Assembly: GCA_964354265.1 (NCBI GenBank)
Contig: CAYGYY010000009.1
Location: 1 to 41,575 of the forward strand
DNA from: Fen731 sp964354265
Lineage (GTDB): Bacteria; Actinomycetota; Humimicrobiia; Humimicrobiales; Humimicrobiaceae
Direction: 5' to 3'
Length of the DNA stretch: 41,575 nucleotides
The translations under genes were made by a program, and so were the position numbers. Shown piece by piece: positions 17,003-25,307 of this stretch. How positions within the stretch are numbered: position 1 is the first letter of the stretch; every line of letters starts with the position of its first letter. Under the pieces are notes generated by a model. The model saw only the letters and a list, made by a program, of their open reading frames with translations. It had not been told where the DNA came from and searched no databases.

Positions 17003-17710
17003 TTAGAGGCTTTCAATTAGTGTCCTTTTTATCTGCCTTATGGAATTATAATCAGATAACCTTTCTTTCTGGTCTATATCAACACTCATTTCTTTTTTGA
17101 TTCTTGCCGGAAGACTTTCCTCGAGAATAAAAATATCATTGCCGATATAGGCTGCTTCTTCAGAATCATGGGTAACAGAAATCACCGTCCGTTTATCTGA
17201 TTCCCATAGCTGGATAAATGCACCCATAAGAGTTTTTTTAAGTTTATGGTCAAGGCTTTTAAATGGTTCATCCATAATGAGGATATCTGACGGATAGGCA
17301 AAAGCCCTGGCGATTGAGACTCTCTGCTCCATGCCGCCGCTTATCTGTCCCGGATAGTAATGCCTGAATTCAGATAATCCTACAATATCAATATACTTTT
17401 CGGATATTTCATGGGATTTTTGTAAAGGGTAGATATCCCTCAATACGAAATTGATGTTTTCATAAACTGTCTTCCATTTAAGCAGCCTGGGCTCCTGGAA
17501 TATATATGAAAAAGTCTTATTGCTAAAGTCAGATATATCACCGCTGTCGGGTGGGCTTATTCCGGTTATGATATTCAGTAATGTAGTCTTTCCTATTCCC
17601 GAAGGCCCAAGAATACAGGTTATCATATTCTCCCTTAAAGTGAGGCTAAAATCTTCAAAGACTGCAATTTGCGGGTAACTTTTTTTTAGATGCCTAATAG
17701 CCAGTGACAT
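17003..17710 (-). CDS. ABC transporter ATP-binding protein, NitT/TauT (SsuB-like) family
   Basis: A 235-residue ATPase. Walker A is GPSGIGKTT (35-43), signature ISGGMEQ (123-129), Walker B LIMDEPF (144-150), and the switch His181 in SVTHDSEEA. The Q-loop is in FQEPRLLKWK, with the RLLxW form typical of SsuB/TauB/ThiZ-like importers. It overlaps the permease gene by 17 bases. The family imports nitrate, sulfonates, taurine or pyrimidine precursors; the substrate here is unknown. Confidence 0.9.
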   Translation of the reverse strand: MSLAIRHLKKSYPQIAVFEDFSLTLRENMITCILGPSGIGKTTLLNIITGISPPDSGDISDFSNKTFSYIFQEPRLLKWKTVYENINFVLRDIYPLQKSHEISEKYIDIVGLSEFRHYYPGQISGGMEQRVSIARAFAYPSDILIMDEPFKSLDHKLKKTLMGAFIQLWESDKRTVISVTHDSEEAAYIGNDIFILEESLPARIKKEMSVDIDQKERLSDYNSIRQIKRTLIESL

Positions 17711-18470
17711 TTTCCTTCTTCCATTTAAATGCTTTCTTTTCTAAAAGTCTTATAAGCCTTTCAAAAGTGTAACCCATTATTATTGCCACTATTGTCCATG
17801 CAAATACTTCATCAATATTAAGGTATGTCTTTGAAGTCTGCAAGCTTGTGCCTATTGCAAATTCAGGCAGGCTTAAAACTTCTGCGGCAATAACCACTTT
17901 CCATCCTATACCGAATGATGTCGAAATAGCAGCCATTAAGAAGGGCATGATTGAAGGCAGGTATATCTCCATGATTATCCTGTATCTTCCTATTTTATAG
18001 ACTTTTGCCATTTCTATAAGTTTTGTGTCTATATTTTTTATCCCTTCTATGACATTTGTGCATACAATAGGAAATGACATTAAAAAACTTGCAAATATAG
18101 GGACATTACTGGCTCTAAACCATATCAGCGCTAAAAGTATTACAGACATTACCGGTGTTGTCCTTATTAATACAAGGAAGGGCTCAAAGATCCTGTAAAA
18201 GATTTTATTAAACCCTGCAATAAAACCGAAAATTGTGCCGAGAATCAAAGAAATTACAAACCCTGCCATCCCCCTTATCAGTGAAGCAAATATTGTGAGG
18301 AAAAACCCCCCGGTTTTTACAAGATCAACTAAACTGATAAATGTGCTTTCCGGGGAAGGGAATATGATTTCTGAACCTACAATGAGTGATATTATCTTCC
18401 ATAATGCCAGGAGCAATAAAAAAGATATTATTGTATAAAATATTTCTTTTTTAAAAATAGAAGTTTTCAT
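17694..18470 (-). CDS. ABC transporter permease, NitT/TauT (SsuC-like) family
   Basis: A 258-residue inner-membrane permease with about six hydrophobic helices and the cytoplasmic EAA-type loop IEMAKVYKIGRYRIIMEIYLPS, shown here only in part: MAKVYKIGRYRIIMEIYLP. The frame extends to an ATG at 18491, but GGGAGG lies about ten bases before ATG 18470, while the upstream ATG has GGAGG directly abutting it. I therefore choose 18470. It overlaps the end of the binding-protein gene by 20 bases, so the three transporter genes should be translated together. Confidence 0.9.
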   Translation of the reverse strand: MKTSIFKKEIFYTIISFLLLLALWKIISLIVGSEIIFPSPESTFISLVDLVKTGGFFLTIFASLIRGMAGFVISLILGTIFGFIAGFNKIFYRIFEPFLVLIRTTPVMSVILLALIWFRASNVPIFASFLMSFPIVCTNVIEGIKNIDTKLIEMAKVYKIGRYRIIMEIYLPSIMPFLMAAISTSFGIGWKVVIAAEVLSLPEFAIGTSLQTSKTYLNIDEVFAWTIVAIIMGYTFERLIRLLEKKAFKWKKENVTGY

Positions 18471-19545
18471 CAGGGATTTTTCCTCCCACATCCTCCGGAG
18501 AAAAATCCAGTATTGTCTGTAGATAATCCTGCACTATTTCTTTCGCCTGGGAAATATCAGTAAATTTTATATTGCAACGTGGAATGGCCTGTTGCGCAGT
18601 TTTTGCATCCATACCTATTTCATTCTTTTCCACCAGTTCTGAAGCAGCTGCTGCATTGCTGTTAACCCAGTCAATACTTTCTTCATAGAGATTTAAAAAT
18701 GTTTCAACAGCTTCCTTATTATTATCAGCAAGCCCGGATTTTACTACTACGCAGGACATGGGCATTGGACTGCCTTCCTGGACTTTTTTCCACTCCTGTT
18801 CGATATCGAAAGCGATAAAAGTTTCAGGATTTTTATCAAGCACTATTGTCACAAAAGGCTCAGGCAGTATTGCAAGGTCTTCTCTTCCTGCAATCATCAT
18901 TTGTGAAAGCTCGACCTGCGCAATCGTGTAATCAAGTTCTATATCGGCGCCTGTTTCCAGGCCATTTTTTTCCATCAGGAACCTTAAAGCTACATCCGGG
19001 GTTGAACCTTTGGATATTACATTAATTTTTTTGCCTTTAAGGTCTTCCCAGCTTTTTACCTGTGTATCCGTTGCAAGAATATAAAGTACGCCATAGCCTG
19101 TTATTGCAGCAAGCTTATAGTCTATGCCTTTGTTATAAAGTTTAGCTGCAACATTTGTAGGCAGTGTTGCAATATCGATTTCTCCTGAAAGAAGTTTTGA
19201 GACCATTACTTCAGGGTTGGGTATAATATCATAATTTGCTGTGACGTCATCCGAGAGGGGAGGTTTTTCCTCGTGAAGCTTTATCATCCCTATTGATGTG
19301 GGACCTTGAAGTGAGCCTATATTTACGGATGTTTTTCCGGGACTGGCCGTCCCATCTGATACGGTATTTGTTGCTGTGGCTGTCTCTGGTGCGGTGGGCC
19401 CAACAGTGCCGCCAGTTTGGGTTTCAGATATTTTATCGAAGTCAATTCCATAGCTGCAGCCTGGAAAAAATGTTGCAGCAGAAGTTAAGACTATGGCAAT
19501 TATAATTAATGAGAGGATTTTTTTTATCGATTTTTTGTTATTCAT
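18451..19545 (-). CDS. ABC transporter substrate-binding lipoprotein, NitT/TauT-like
   Basis: A 364-residue secreted binding protein. The N-terminus has a lysine-rich start, a hydrophobic segment (about 10-27) and a lipobox-like FFPGC with Cys30 as lipid anchor, followed by a low-complexity Thr/Gly/Ala/Pro linker (about 40-70) and a two-lobe periplasmic-binding fold. LLSGEIDIATLPTNVAAKL and KKINVISKGSTPDVALR resemble SsuA/NMT1-type proteins. AAGGACC precedes the ATG. The ligand cannot be named; being flanked by a hydrogenase and Nfn does not identify it. Confidence 0.85.
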   Translation of the reverse strand: MNNKKSIKKILSLIIIAIVLTSAATFFPGCSYGIDFDKISETQTGGTVGPTAPETATATNTVSDGTASPGKTSVNIGSLQGPTSIGMIKLHEEKPPLSDDVTANYDIIPNPEVMVSKLLSGEIDIATLPTNVAAKLYNKGIDYKLAAITGYGVLYILATDTQVKSWEDLKGKKINVISKGSTPDVALRFLMEKNGLETGADIELDYTIAQVELSQMMIAGREDLAILPEPFVTIVLDKNPETFIAFDIEQEWKKVQEGSPMPMSCVVVKSGLADNNKEAVETFLNLYEESIDWVNSNAAAASELVEKNEIGMDAKTAQQAIPRCNIKFTDISQAKEIVQDYLQTILDFSPEDVGGKIPDENFYF

Positions 19546-19579
19546 TTTTTTTGGTCCTTATTGTTAAAATCTATACAGA

Positions 19580-21034
19580 CTACCAGATGCCTGTTTTTAG
19601 ATAATCGTCGATTGCTCTTGCTGCTATTTTTCCCGCACCCATTGCCAGGATTACAGTGGCAGCGCCCGTGACAATATCGCCACCTGCAAAAACCCCTTTC
19701 TTGCTTGTTTTGCCTGAGGAATCAGTGATAATATTCCCTCTTTTATTCAAGCTTATGTCCGGGGAAGTCTGTGTAAGAACCGGATTAGGTCCCTGGCCTA
19801 TGGCAATCACTACAATATCAGTATCGATATCGTATTCTGAACCAGTTACAGGAATAGGCCTTCTCCTTCCAGAATCATCGGGTTCCCCAAGCCTCATCTT
19901 GATGCATCTTATTTTCCTCACCCAGCCGTTCTCGCCTTTTATTTCTACAGGATTTGTTAAAAATACCATCTCTACGCCTTCTTCTTTTGCATGTTTTATC
20001 TCTTCTATCCTTCCGGGCATTTCGACTTCACTTCTCCTGTATATTATATATACTTTTTTTGCGCCAAGTCTTTTTGCAGTTCTTGCCGAATCAAGCGCTA
20101 CATTGCCTCCCCCGACTACTGACACGACAGACCCTTTTTTGACAGGAGTGTCCCACTCGGGGAACATGTAAGACTTCATAAGATTTACTCTTGTAAGATA
20201 TTCATTTGCAGAATAAACTCCATTGTAGTTTTCCCCGGGTATACCCATAAAATATGGCAGCCCGGCACCTGTGCCAAGGAAAATGCTTTTATAACCGTCT
20301 TCAAGAAGCTCATCTACATTGAATGTTTTTCCTATAATGGCATTCAGCCTTAACTCGACTCCGAGTTTTTCTATAAATTCTACTTCCTGCGCTACTATAG
20401 TCTTTGGCAGCCTGAACTCCGGTATGCCATAAACAAGCACGCCACCTGCACTATGCAAAGCTTCAAACATAGTGACGTTGTAGCCCATTTTTGCAAGTTC
20501 TCCTGCGCAAGTAAGGCCAGCAGGACCTGAACCTACGATAGCGACTTTTATTTTTTCACCTCTGTTCTTACCAATAAATGCTGGAGCTATTTTATCAATA
20601 CCCGTGTCAGTATTTCCAGGGGCAGGGTTAATATTCTTTTCAAAATCGGCAGCAAATCTTTCCAGTTTTCCTATTGCAACAGGTTCATCCTTTATACCGA
20701 CAATACAGACTTTTTCACACTGGTCTTCCTGGGGACATACTCTGCCGCATACACCTGGAAGTGAATTTTTTTCCCTGATTTTTTCCAGGGCTTTTATAAA
20801 CTGTTTTTCCCTGATAAATTCTATAAAACTCTTAATATCGATCTCAACCGGGCAGCCTTCAATACATTTTGGTTTTTTGCACATCAGGCATCTCATACTC
20901 TCTCTGACAGCTTCTTCTTCAGAGTAACCAAGTTCCACTTCATTGAAATTACCTATCCTTACATTGGCAGCCTGTTCAGCAATTTTTGTCCTGGATATTT
21001 TTTCTTTTTTTGGTCTTAATTGTTCATTTTGCAT
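19580..21034 (-). CDS. nfnB: NfnB, large subunit of NADH-dependent reduced ferredoxin:NADP+ oxidoreductase (GltD-like)
   Basis: A 484-residue GltD-family flavoprotein with N-terminal [4Fe-4S] ligands (Cys49, 52, 57, 61 and Cys96, 100, 106, 110), an FAD motif VGSGPAGLTCAGELA and an NADPH motif VVGGGNVALDSARTA. In the Nfn complex this subunit holds the bifurcating FAD and the NADPH site. Glutamate synthase small subunits share the fold, but the partner gene directly upstream is NfnA, and no GltB is present, so Nfn is the better call. The two genes overlap by 19 bases. Its GltD fold is also found in the C-terminal half of the HydB fusion at 6661. Confidence 0.92.
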   Translation of the reverse strand: MQNEQLRPKKEKISRTKIAEQAANVRIGNFNEVELGYSEEEAVRESMRCLMCKKPKCIEGCPVEIDIKSFIEFIREKQFIKALEKIREKNSLPGVCGRVCPQEDQCEKVCIVGIKDEPVAIGKLERFAADFEKNINPAPGNTDTGIDKIAPAFIGKNRGEKIKVAIVGSGPAGLTCAGELAKMGYNVTMFEALHSAGGVLVYGIPEFRLPKTIVAQEVEFIEKLGVELRLNAIIGKTFNVDELLEDGYKSIFLGTGAGLPYFMGIPGENYNGVYSANEYLTRVNLMKSYMFPEWDTPVKKGSVVSVVGGGNVALDSARTAKRLGAKKVYIIYRRSEVEMPGRIEEIKHAKEEGVEMVFLTNPVEIKGENGWVRKIRCIKMRLGEPDDSGRRRPIPVTGSEYDIDTDIVVIAIGQGPNPVLTQTSPDISLNKRGNIITDSSGKTSKKGVFAGGDIVTGAATVILAMGAGKIAARAIDDYLKTGIW

Positions 21035-21876
21035 TTGTGGTTCTCCATATATTTGTCGAGTGATCTGCTTTCTTCTTCACAGTAAATATTCAACCTGTCA
21101 ATAAGAAGATTAAAATCAACCTCATGACCATCAAATTCAGGTCCGTCTACACAGGCAAATTTAGTTTTTCCTGAAACTTCAACCCTGCAGGAACCGCACA
21201 TACCTGTCCCGTCTACCATGATAGGGTTCAGCGATACAATAGTTTTTATACCAGCGGGTTTTGTTACATCGCTGACTGCTTTCATCATAAGAGCAGGACC
21301 GATTGCAATGACCCTTTTTATTTTTTTATCGGAATTTTTTAAAAGATAGTCTGCAAAAAACCCTGATACAAAACCTTTATAACCGGCGCTCCCGTCATCA
21401 GTGCATATATAGAATTCATCACTATACTTTTTGGCTTCATCTTCAAATATAAGGCCTTCTATGCTTCTTGCTCCAAATATTGTAATTACATGGTTTCCAG
21501 CTTTTTTCATTGCCTTGATTATTGGAAGGGTTGGGGCTATTCCCACACCACCCCCGATTATTGCTACGGCGCCAAAGTCCTCTATTTCTGTGTTTTTACC
21601 AAGAGGCCCTGCTATGTCATTAATAACATCGCCTTTTTTCAATTCACATAAAATCCGGGTCGATTTTCCCCTTTTAAGGATGGTAAGATTAATAATTCCG
21701 GCATTAGCATCACTATCAGCGATAGTCAGGGGTATCCTTTCACTGTTTTCTTTTGCGCGGACCACAACAAATTGTCCCGCTTTAGCTTTTTTTGCTATTG
21801 TAGGGTTATATATATTCAGGCTTACTATGTCTTTTGTAAGAACAGATTTTCCAATTATTTTGTTTAAATCATTCAA
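21016..21876 (-). CDS. nfnA: NfnA, small subunit of NADH-dependent reduced ferredoxin:NADP+ oxidoreductase
   Basis: A 286-residue ferredoxin-NADP reductase-like protein: flavin-binding barrel (about 1-95), nucleotide-binding domain with IIGGGVGIAPTLPII (107-121), and a C-terminal [2Fe-2S] site with Cys227, Cys230 and Cys242. Only three cysteines are apparent; characterised NfnA uses an aspartate as the fourth ligand, and Asp222 or a neighbour could serve. In the complex it binds NAD(H) and accepts the exergonic branch of bifurcated electrons. It is the first gene of the pair, divergent from the hydrogenase protease gene. Confidence 0.92.
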   Translation of the reverse strand: MNDLNKIIGKSVLTKDIVSLNIYNPTIAKKAKAGQFVVVRAKENSERIPLTIADSDANAGIINLTILKRGKSTRILCELKKGDVINDIAGPLGKNTEIEDFGAVAIIGGGVGIAPTLPIIKAMKKAGNHVITIFGARSIEGLIFEDEAKKYSDEFYICTDDGSAGYKGFVSGFFADYLLKNSDKKIKRVIAIGPALMMKAVSDVTKPAGIKTIVSLNPIMVDGTGMCGSCRVEVSGKTKFACVDGPEFDGHEVDFNLLIDRLNIYCEEESRSLDKYMENHKCKMNN

Positions 21877-21981
21877 AATAGTTCCCCCTGTTGAAAAATT
21901 GTCATAGTAAACTACAGATCCTATTTTTTCCCGAAAGAAGTAGTATACACTTTTAGGTTAAAAAAACAACATTTTTAAGCA

Positions 21982-22001
21982 GTTTTAAGAAGTTCTAAAA
22001 C
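21982..22001. promoter_or_regulatory. Inverted repeat GTTTTA-N8-TAAAAC between nfnA and the hydrogenase protease gene
   Basis: A 20-base dyad with 6-bp arms in the divergent 282-base gap, also containing a TTTTAAG direct repeat at a period near 10. It lies 28 bases upstream of the TATAAT at 22029-22034. Spacing and location suit a regulator site serving either gene. The arms are AT-rich and the protein is unknown. Confidence 0.3.
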
Positions 22002-22028
22002 ATATTTCCTTTCTTTTTTGATGCGTTA

Positions 22029-22034
22029 TATAAT
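22029..22034 (+). promoter_or_regulatory. Possible -10 element for the hydrogenase protease gene
   Basis: A perfect TATAAT in the divergent nfnA-protease gap. The best -35 candidate (TTTCCT, 22005-22010) is weak with an 18-base spacer, so this may be an activator-dependent promoter or a chance match in AT-rich DNA. The 5' leader would be about 115 bases. Confidence 0.3.
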
Positions 22035-22158
22035 ATGCAAAAATATTGAATGTTTAGTGGAATAATTTTTTTTTAAAACAGTATATTGTCATTCCGGTCT
22101 TCAATAACATTAAAATGAAATTTTAGTCCGCAAAGACACTGAAGGTATAAAGGAAGAT

Positions 22159-22659
22159 ATGAGTAATATTACATCTGATAATGTCGGCACCATTAAGATA
22201 ATAGGATTTGGAAATGTACTGATGGGGGATGACGGTGTCGGTATTAGAGTGATTGAAGAATTGCAGAAACTGGCATTGTTTACAAATAATGAAAATATCG
22301 AGTTGATAGATGGCGGCACATCAGGTGTTGACCTGGTTTTTATGATCCAGCAGGCAGACAGGGCAGTAATTATCGATGCTGTAGATGCTGGTCAGGAGAC
22401 TGGCCAGATTGTAGTTTTTACACCTGATGAAATAAAGAATATTAAGAAAAAGAAGAAAGGCTTAAAAAGCTTTTCCCTGCATGACATAGACCTTGCTGAA
22501 GTTTTTGAACTTCTTAAAACACTTAATATTCCTGTAAAAGTAATTATAATTGGCATAAAACCAAAAACCGTAGGCTACAGTGACAGGTTATCTCCAGAAA
22601 TTGAGGACAAGATTCCCGAGATTATCTTGAAAGTAAAAGATGCAGTATTTGCAAAGTGA
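22159..22659 (+). CDS. [NiFe] hydrogenase maturation protease (M52, HycI/HyaD family)
   Basis: A 166-residue endopeptidase that trims the C-terminal tail of the [NiFe] large subunit after Ni insertion. The opening GFGNVLMGDDGVG (about 16-28) is the family signature with a nickel-sensing acidic residue; a second acidic site is in IIDAVDAG and the third ligand His is in SLHDIDL. The nine-residue tail after His424 of the large subunit at 15589-16890 is the likely substrate. AAGGAAG precedes the ATG. It stands alone on the plus strand, converging with hypE. Confidence 0.92.
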   Translation: MSNITSDNVGTIKIIGFGNVLMGDDGVGIRVIEELQKLALFTNNENIELIDGGTSGVDLVFMIQQADRAVIIDAVDAGQETGQIVVFTPDEIKNIKKKKKGLKSFSLHDIDLAEVFELLKTLNIPVKVIIIGIKPKTVGYSDRLSPEIEDKIPEIILKVKDAVFAK

Positions 22660-22663
22660 TTTA

Positions 22664-22679
22664 CGCGCAGTACTGCGCG
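22664..22679. repeat. Perfect 16-bp GC-rich palindrome in the gap between protease gene and hypE
   Basis: CGCGCAGTACTGCGCG reads identically on both strands and lies in an 86-base convergent gap that is clearly more GC-rich than its surroundings (the richer stretch reaches into the last codons of hypE, to about 22800). No T-run follows on either strand, so it is not a standard terminator. No second copy was noticed in the window. Confidence 0.6.
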
Positions 22680-22745
22680 CCAGGTCAGACGCCGTGCATT
22701 TCATCCTGCCTGATTCCAGCAAACCCTATACGGTGATGCCCCGGT

Positions 22746-23828
22746 TCAGCAGATCCTTGGAAGCTGCTCGCTATAGTGCAGGTCGAGATGTCTCCTTGTA
22801 CCTATTTCAGTCTCAAGAATAACTGTGCCACTGCCTTTTTTTAAAACTTTACCAATAATTCTGGCGTCATTTCCATATCTGTTATTATTTATAGTCTCAA
22901 GGACTTTTTCTGCATCCTGAGCTGCAACAAAAATCGCCAGCTTACCTTCATTGGCAATATATAACGGGTCCATTCCCAGGAACTCACATATAGCGCGGGT
23001 CTCTTTTTTTACTGGTATATCATTGTGGTAAATTAAAAAATCACTTCTTGAGCTTTGTGCAAGTTCTATCATTATTCTTGCAAGTCCGCCCCTGGTGGCA
23101 TCCCTTATAGCATGTATGTTCCCGGAGCATTTCAGGCATTCATCCACAAGTTTGTTCAATGGCGCGCAGTCGCTTTTAAGGCTGGTTTTAAAATCGAATT
23201 CTTTTCTGCGGCTTAAAATAGCGATTCCGTGATCGCCTGCAGTACCGGTGAATATAATCATATCGCCCGGCTCAATCCTGGAATATGACAGTTCAACTGC
23301 TTCATCGACTATGCCTATGCCTGCAGTATTTATATATATCCTGTCTGCATTTCCACTGTTAACAACTTTCGTATCTCCAGTCACTATTACCATTCCTGTG
23401 GCAACTTCTTTTATTGTTTCGTTTATCGATTTCATTATTTTTTCAAGATCATGAATTGGAAGGCCTTCTTCAAGAATTAAAGAAAAGCTGAGATATCTTG
23501 GGACTGCACCGCAGGTTGCCAGGTCATTTACAGTTCCGCAGATGCTGAGTTTTCCAATATCTCCGCCAGGGAAAAAAATAGGCTCTATAACATAACTGTC
23601 TGTAGTAAATGCAATTCTTTTATTGCTGGGAGGCAGGACCGCACTATCTTCAAATTTATCCAGGATATCATTCTTTATATATTTCCTTATTATTTTTTCA
23701 ACAAGTTCACCTGTTTTTATTCCGCCATCACCATGCGCAAGAAGAATCGCAGGTTCTTTTTTTACTTTATAACCAATATTACCAATGTTATTTGAATTTA
23801 CCTTATTGTTGTTATTGCCAGTTTCCAT
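22746..23828 (-). CDS. hypE: Hydrogenase maturation protein HypE
   Basis: A 360-residue PurM-like ATPase that dehydrates the carbamoyl group on its C-terminal cysteine to a cyanide ligand for the Fe centre. The diagnostic C-terminus PRIC (Cys360) is intact, and LLAHGDGGIKTGELVEKII near the N-terminus and FTGTAGDHGIAIL in the middle are HypE blocks. It starts directly after the hypD stop with no spacer, so translation is probably coupled. The last codons lie in the GC-rich patch described at 22664. Confidence 0.94.
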   Translation of the reverse strand: METGNNNNKVNSNNIGNIGYKVKKEPAILLAHGDGGIKTGELVEKIIRKYIKNDILDKFEDSAVLPPSNKRIAFTTDSYVIEPIFFPGGDIGKLSICGTVNDLATCGAVPRYLSFSLILEEGLPIHDLEKIMKSINETIKEVATGMVIVTGDTKVVNSGNADRIYINTAGIGIVDEAVELSYSRIEPGDMIIFTGTAGDHGIAILSRRKEFDFKTSLKSDCAPLNKLVDECLKCSGNIHAIRDATRGGLARIMIELAQSSRSDFLIYHNDIPVKKETRAICEFLGMDPLYIANEGKLAIFVAAQDAEKVLETINNNRYGNDARIIGKVLKKGSGTVILETEIGTRRHLDLHYSEQLPRIC

Positions 23829-24914
23829 CTAGATTCTCTTTAAATATTTAAAATATGCTGCACAGGTCCCCTCTGTAGAGACCATACATGGCCCGACAGG
23901 ACTGTCAGGTCTGCATTTCCTGGAAAAAAGTTTGCAATCTGTAGGCTTTTTTAAGCCTTTAAGGATATCTCCGCATGCACAACCTGATGGTTCCAGGGAT
24001 TTTATTTTTTTTACTGGAAATTTTATTTTTGCATCGAATCCGGCGAACCGTTCATTTATTTCCAGTCCGCTGCGTGGTATTGTCCCCAAACCGCGCCAGA
24101 TGGAATCCTCAACATTAAAAACTTCCGAAATAAGGGAAAAAGCGTGTGGATTTCCTTCTGCTTTTACAACTCCTGTATAGGTATTTTCAATATGCGGACT
24201 GCCGTTTTTTACCTGTTCAAGTATCCTTGTTATAGATATTAGTATATCTCCCGGCCCGAAACCACTGATTACTCCCGGTATGCCATATTTGGCCGAAATA
24301 AATTCATAAGGGTGAGAACCTATGATTGCTGATACATGACCTGGAAGCAGCAGGCCTTTTACCCTGACCATCTCATCCTGTAAAAGTGCGTCAAGCGCAG
24401 GCGGAATTATCTTGTGGGTTGAAAAAACAAAAAAATTATCAAGCTTTTTCTCTTGCGCTTTTTTCAATACAACTGATGTAATCGGTATAGTTGTCTCAAA
24501 TCCTATAGCTATAAACAGTATATTTTTATCAGGATTTCTTTCGGCAAAAATTATAGAATCCATTGGGCTGTAACAGATCCTGATATCAGCTCCGTACATT
24601 CTTTCAATATATAAGCTTGAAATGGTTCCCGGCACCCTTACCATGTCGCCAAATGTAAAAACAACAACTTCATGATTTTTTATTATTTCAATTATCCAGT
24701 CAATATCGCTGGTGGGGGTTACGCAAACCGGGCAGCCCGGCCCGCTGATAAGATTTATTGCAGGAGGCAGGAGTTGTGAGATTCCATATTTTGCAATCGC
24801 CATTGTATGGGTCCCGCAGACTTCCATGATATTGATTTTTTTATGTTTTCCGGAAGATATAACTTCCAAAGTGATTTTTTTTATTATTTCCTGGAGATTA
24901 TTTATATTTTCCAT
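23829..24914 (-). CDS. hypD: Hydrogenase maturation protein HypD
   Basis: A 361-residue [4Fe-4S] protein that, with HypC, is the scaffold on which Fe(CN)2CO is assembled. Conserved blocks include MEVCGTHTMAIAKYG, GPGCPVCVTP, and the C-terminal Cys set (CACGDIL, CKLFSRKC, CMVSTEGTCAAYF). The length matches the family. No good Shine-Dalgarno precedes ATG 24914 and an in-frame stop lies nine bases upstream, so the start is well bounded but initiation is unusual; there are 42 bases between it and hypC. Confidence 0.94.
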   Translation of the reverse strand: MENINNLQEIIKKITLEVISSGKHKKINIMEVCGTHTMAIAKYGISQLLPPAINLISGPGCPVCVTPTSDIDWIIEIIKNHEVVVFTFGDMVRVPGTISSLYIERMYGADIRICYSPMDSIIFAERNPDKNILFIAIGFETTIPITSVVLKKAQEKKLDNFFVFSTHKIIPPALDALLQDEMVRVKGLLLPGHVSAIIGSHPYEFISAKYGIPGVISGFGPGDILISITRILEQVKNGSPHIENTYTGVVKAEGNPHAFSLISEVFNVEDSIWRGLGTIPRSGLEINERFAGFDAKIKFPVKKIKSLEPSGCACGDILKGLKKPTDCKLFSRKCRPDSPVGPCMVSTEGTCAAYFKYLKRI

Positions 24915-24956
24915 ATATTTTTATTTTTTCATTTTTTTTGCATCCCGTCTTATTTT

Positions 24957-25232
24957 TTACTGAATCTCATCTTTTTCTTCCATATCTTCAAAGTATTCAT
25001 CATTAAATTCGTCTTCTGTTTCAGAAAAATAATCTTTCCAGTATCCTTCAGTTATCATTGCCTCGCTGCTATCTATTACCTGTATTGCAAAACCTGCATG
25101 GACTATTACAAAATCGCCCACCTTTAATTCAGGAAGAAGCGATGTATCGACTTTTTTTGATACTCCAAGACTCAAGATCTCTGCAATATTTTTATTTATT
25201 TTTATTACCTTCGCCGGTATTGCAAGGCACAT
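24957..25232 (-). CDS. hypC: Hydrogenase maturation chaperone HypC
   Basis: A 91-residue HypC/HupF chaperone. The essential N-terminal MCLAIPAKV with Cys2 is present, followed by the beta-barrel ending in VGDFVIVHAGFAIQVID. It carries the Fe centre to the large-subunit precursor with HypD. The last 25 or so residues form a strongly acidic tail (many Glu and Asp) longer than in typical HypC, a minor oddity. A modest AAGGATG lies 13 bases before the start. One copy is seen, in the order hypF, flavoprotein, hypC, hypD, hypE. Confidence 0.93.
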   Translation of the reverse strand: MCLAIPAKVIKINKNIAEILSLGVSKKVDTSLLPELKVGDFVIVHAGFAIQVIDSSEAMITEGYWKDYFSETEDEFNDEYFEDMEEKDEIQ

Positions 25233-25307
25233 AACTTAACCATCCTTAATTTTTTTTAATAAGAACTGAAATTCTATATCATTTATATTTTTTTTCATAA
25301 TCAAAAT

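Noticed and set aside
19580..21034. Glutamate synthase small subunit (GltD)
   Set aside because: The fold is shared, but there is no GltB, and the overlapping upstream gene is an NfnA-type ferredoxin-NADP reductase, so NfnB is the better name.
22640..22822. Plus-strand reading frame of 60 codons between the protease gene and hypE
   Set aside because: It overlaps the end of hypE, has no ribosome-binding site and no recognisable protein pattern; it is open because of the local GC-rich patch.
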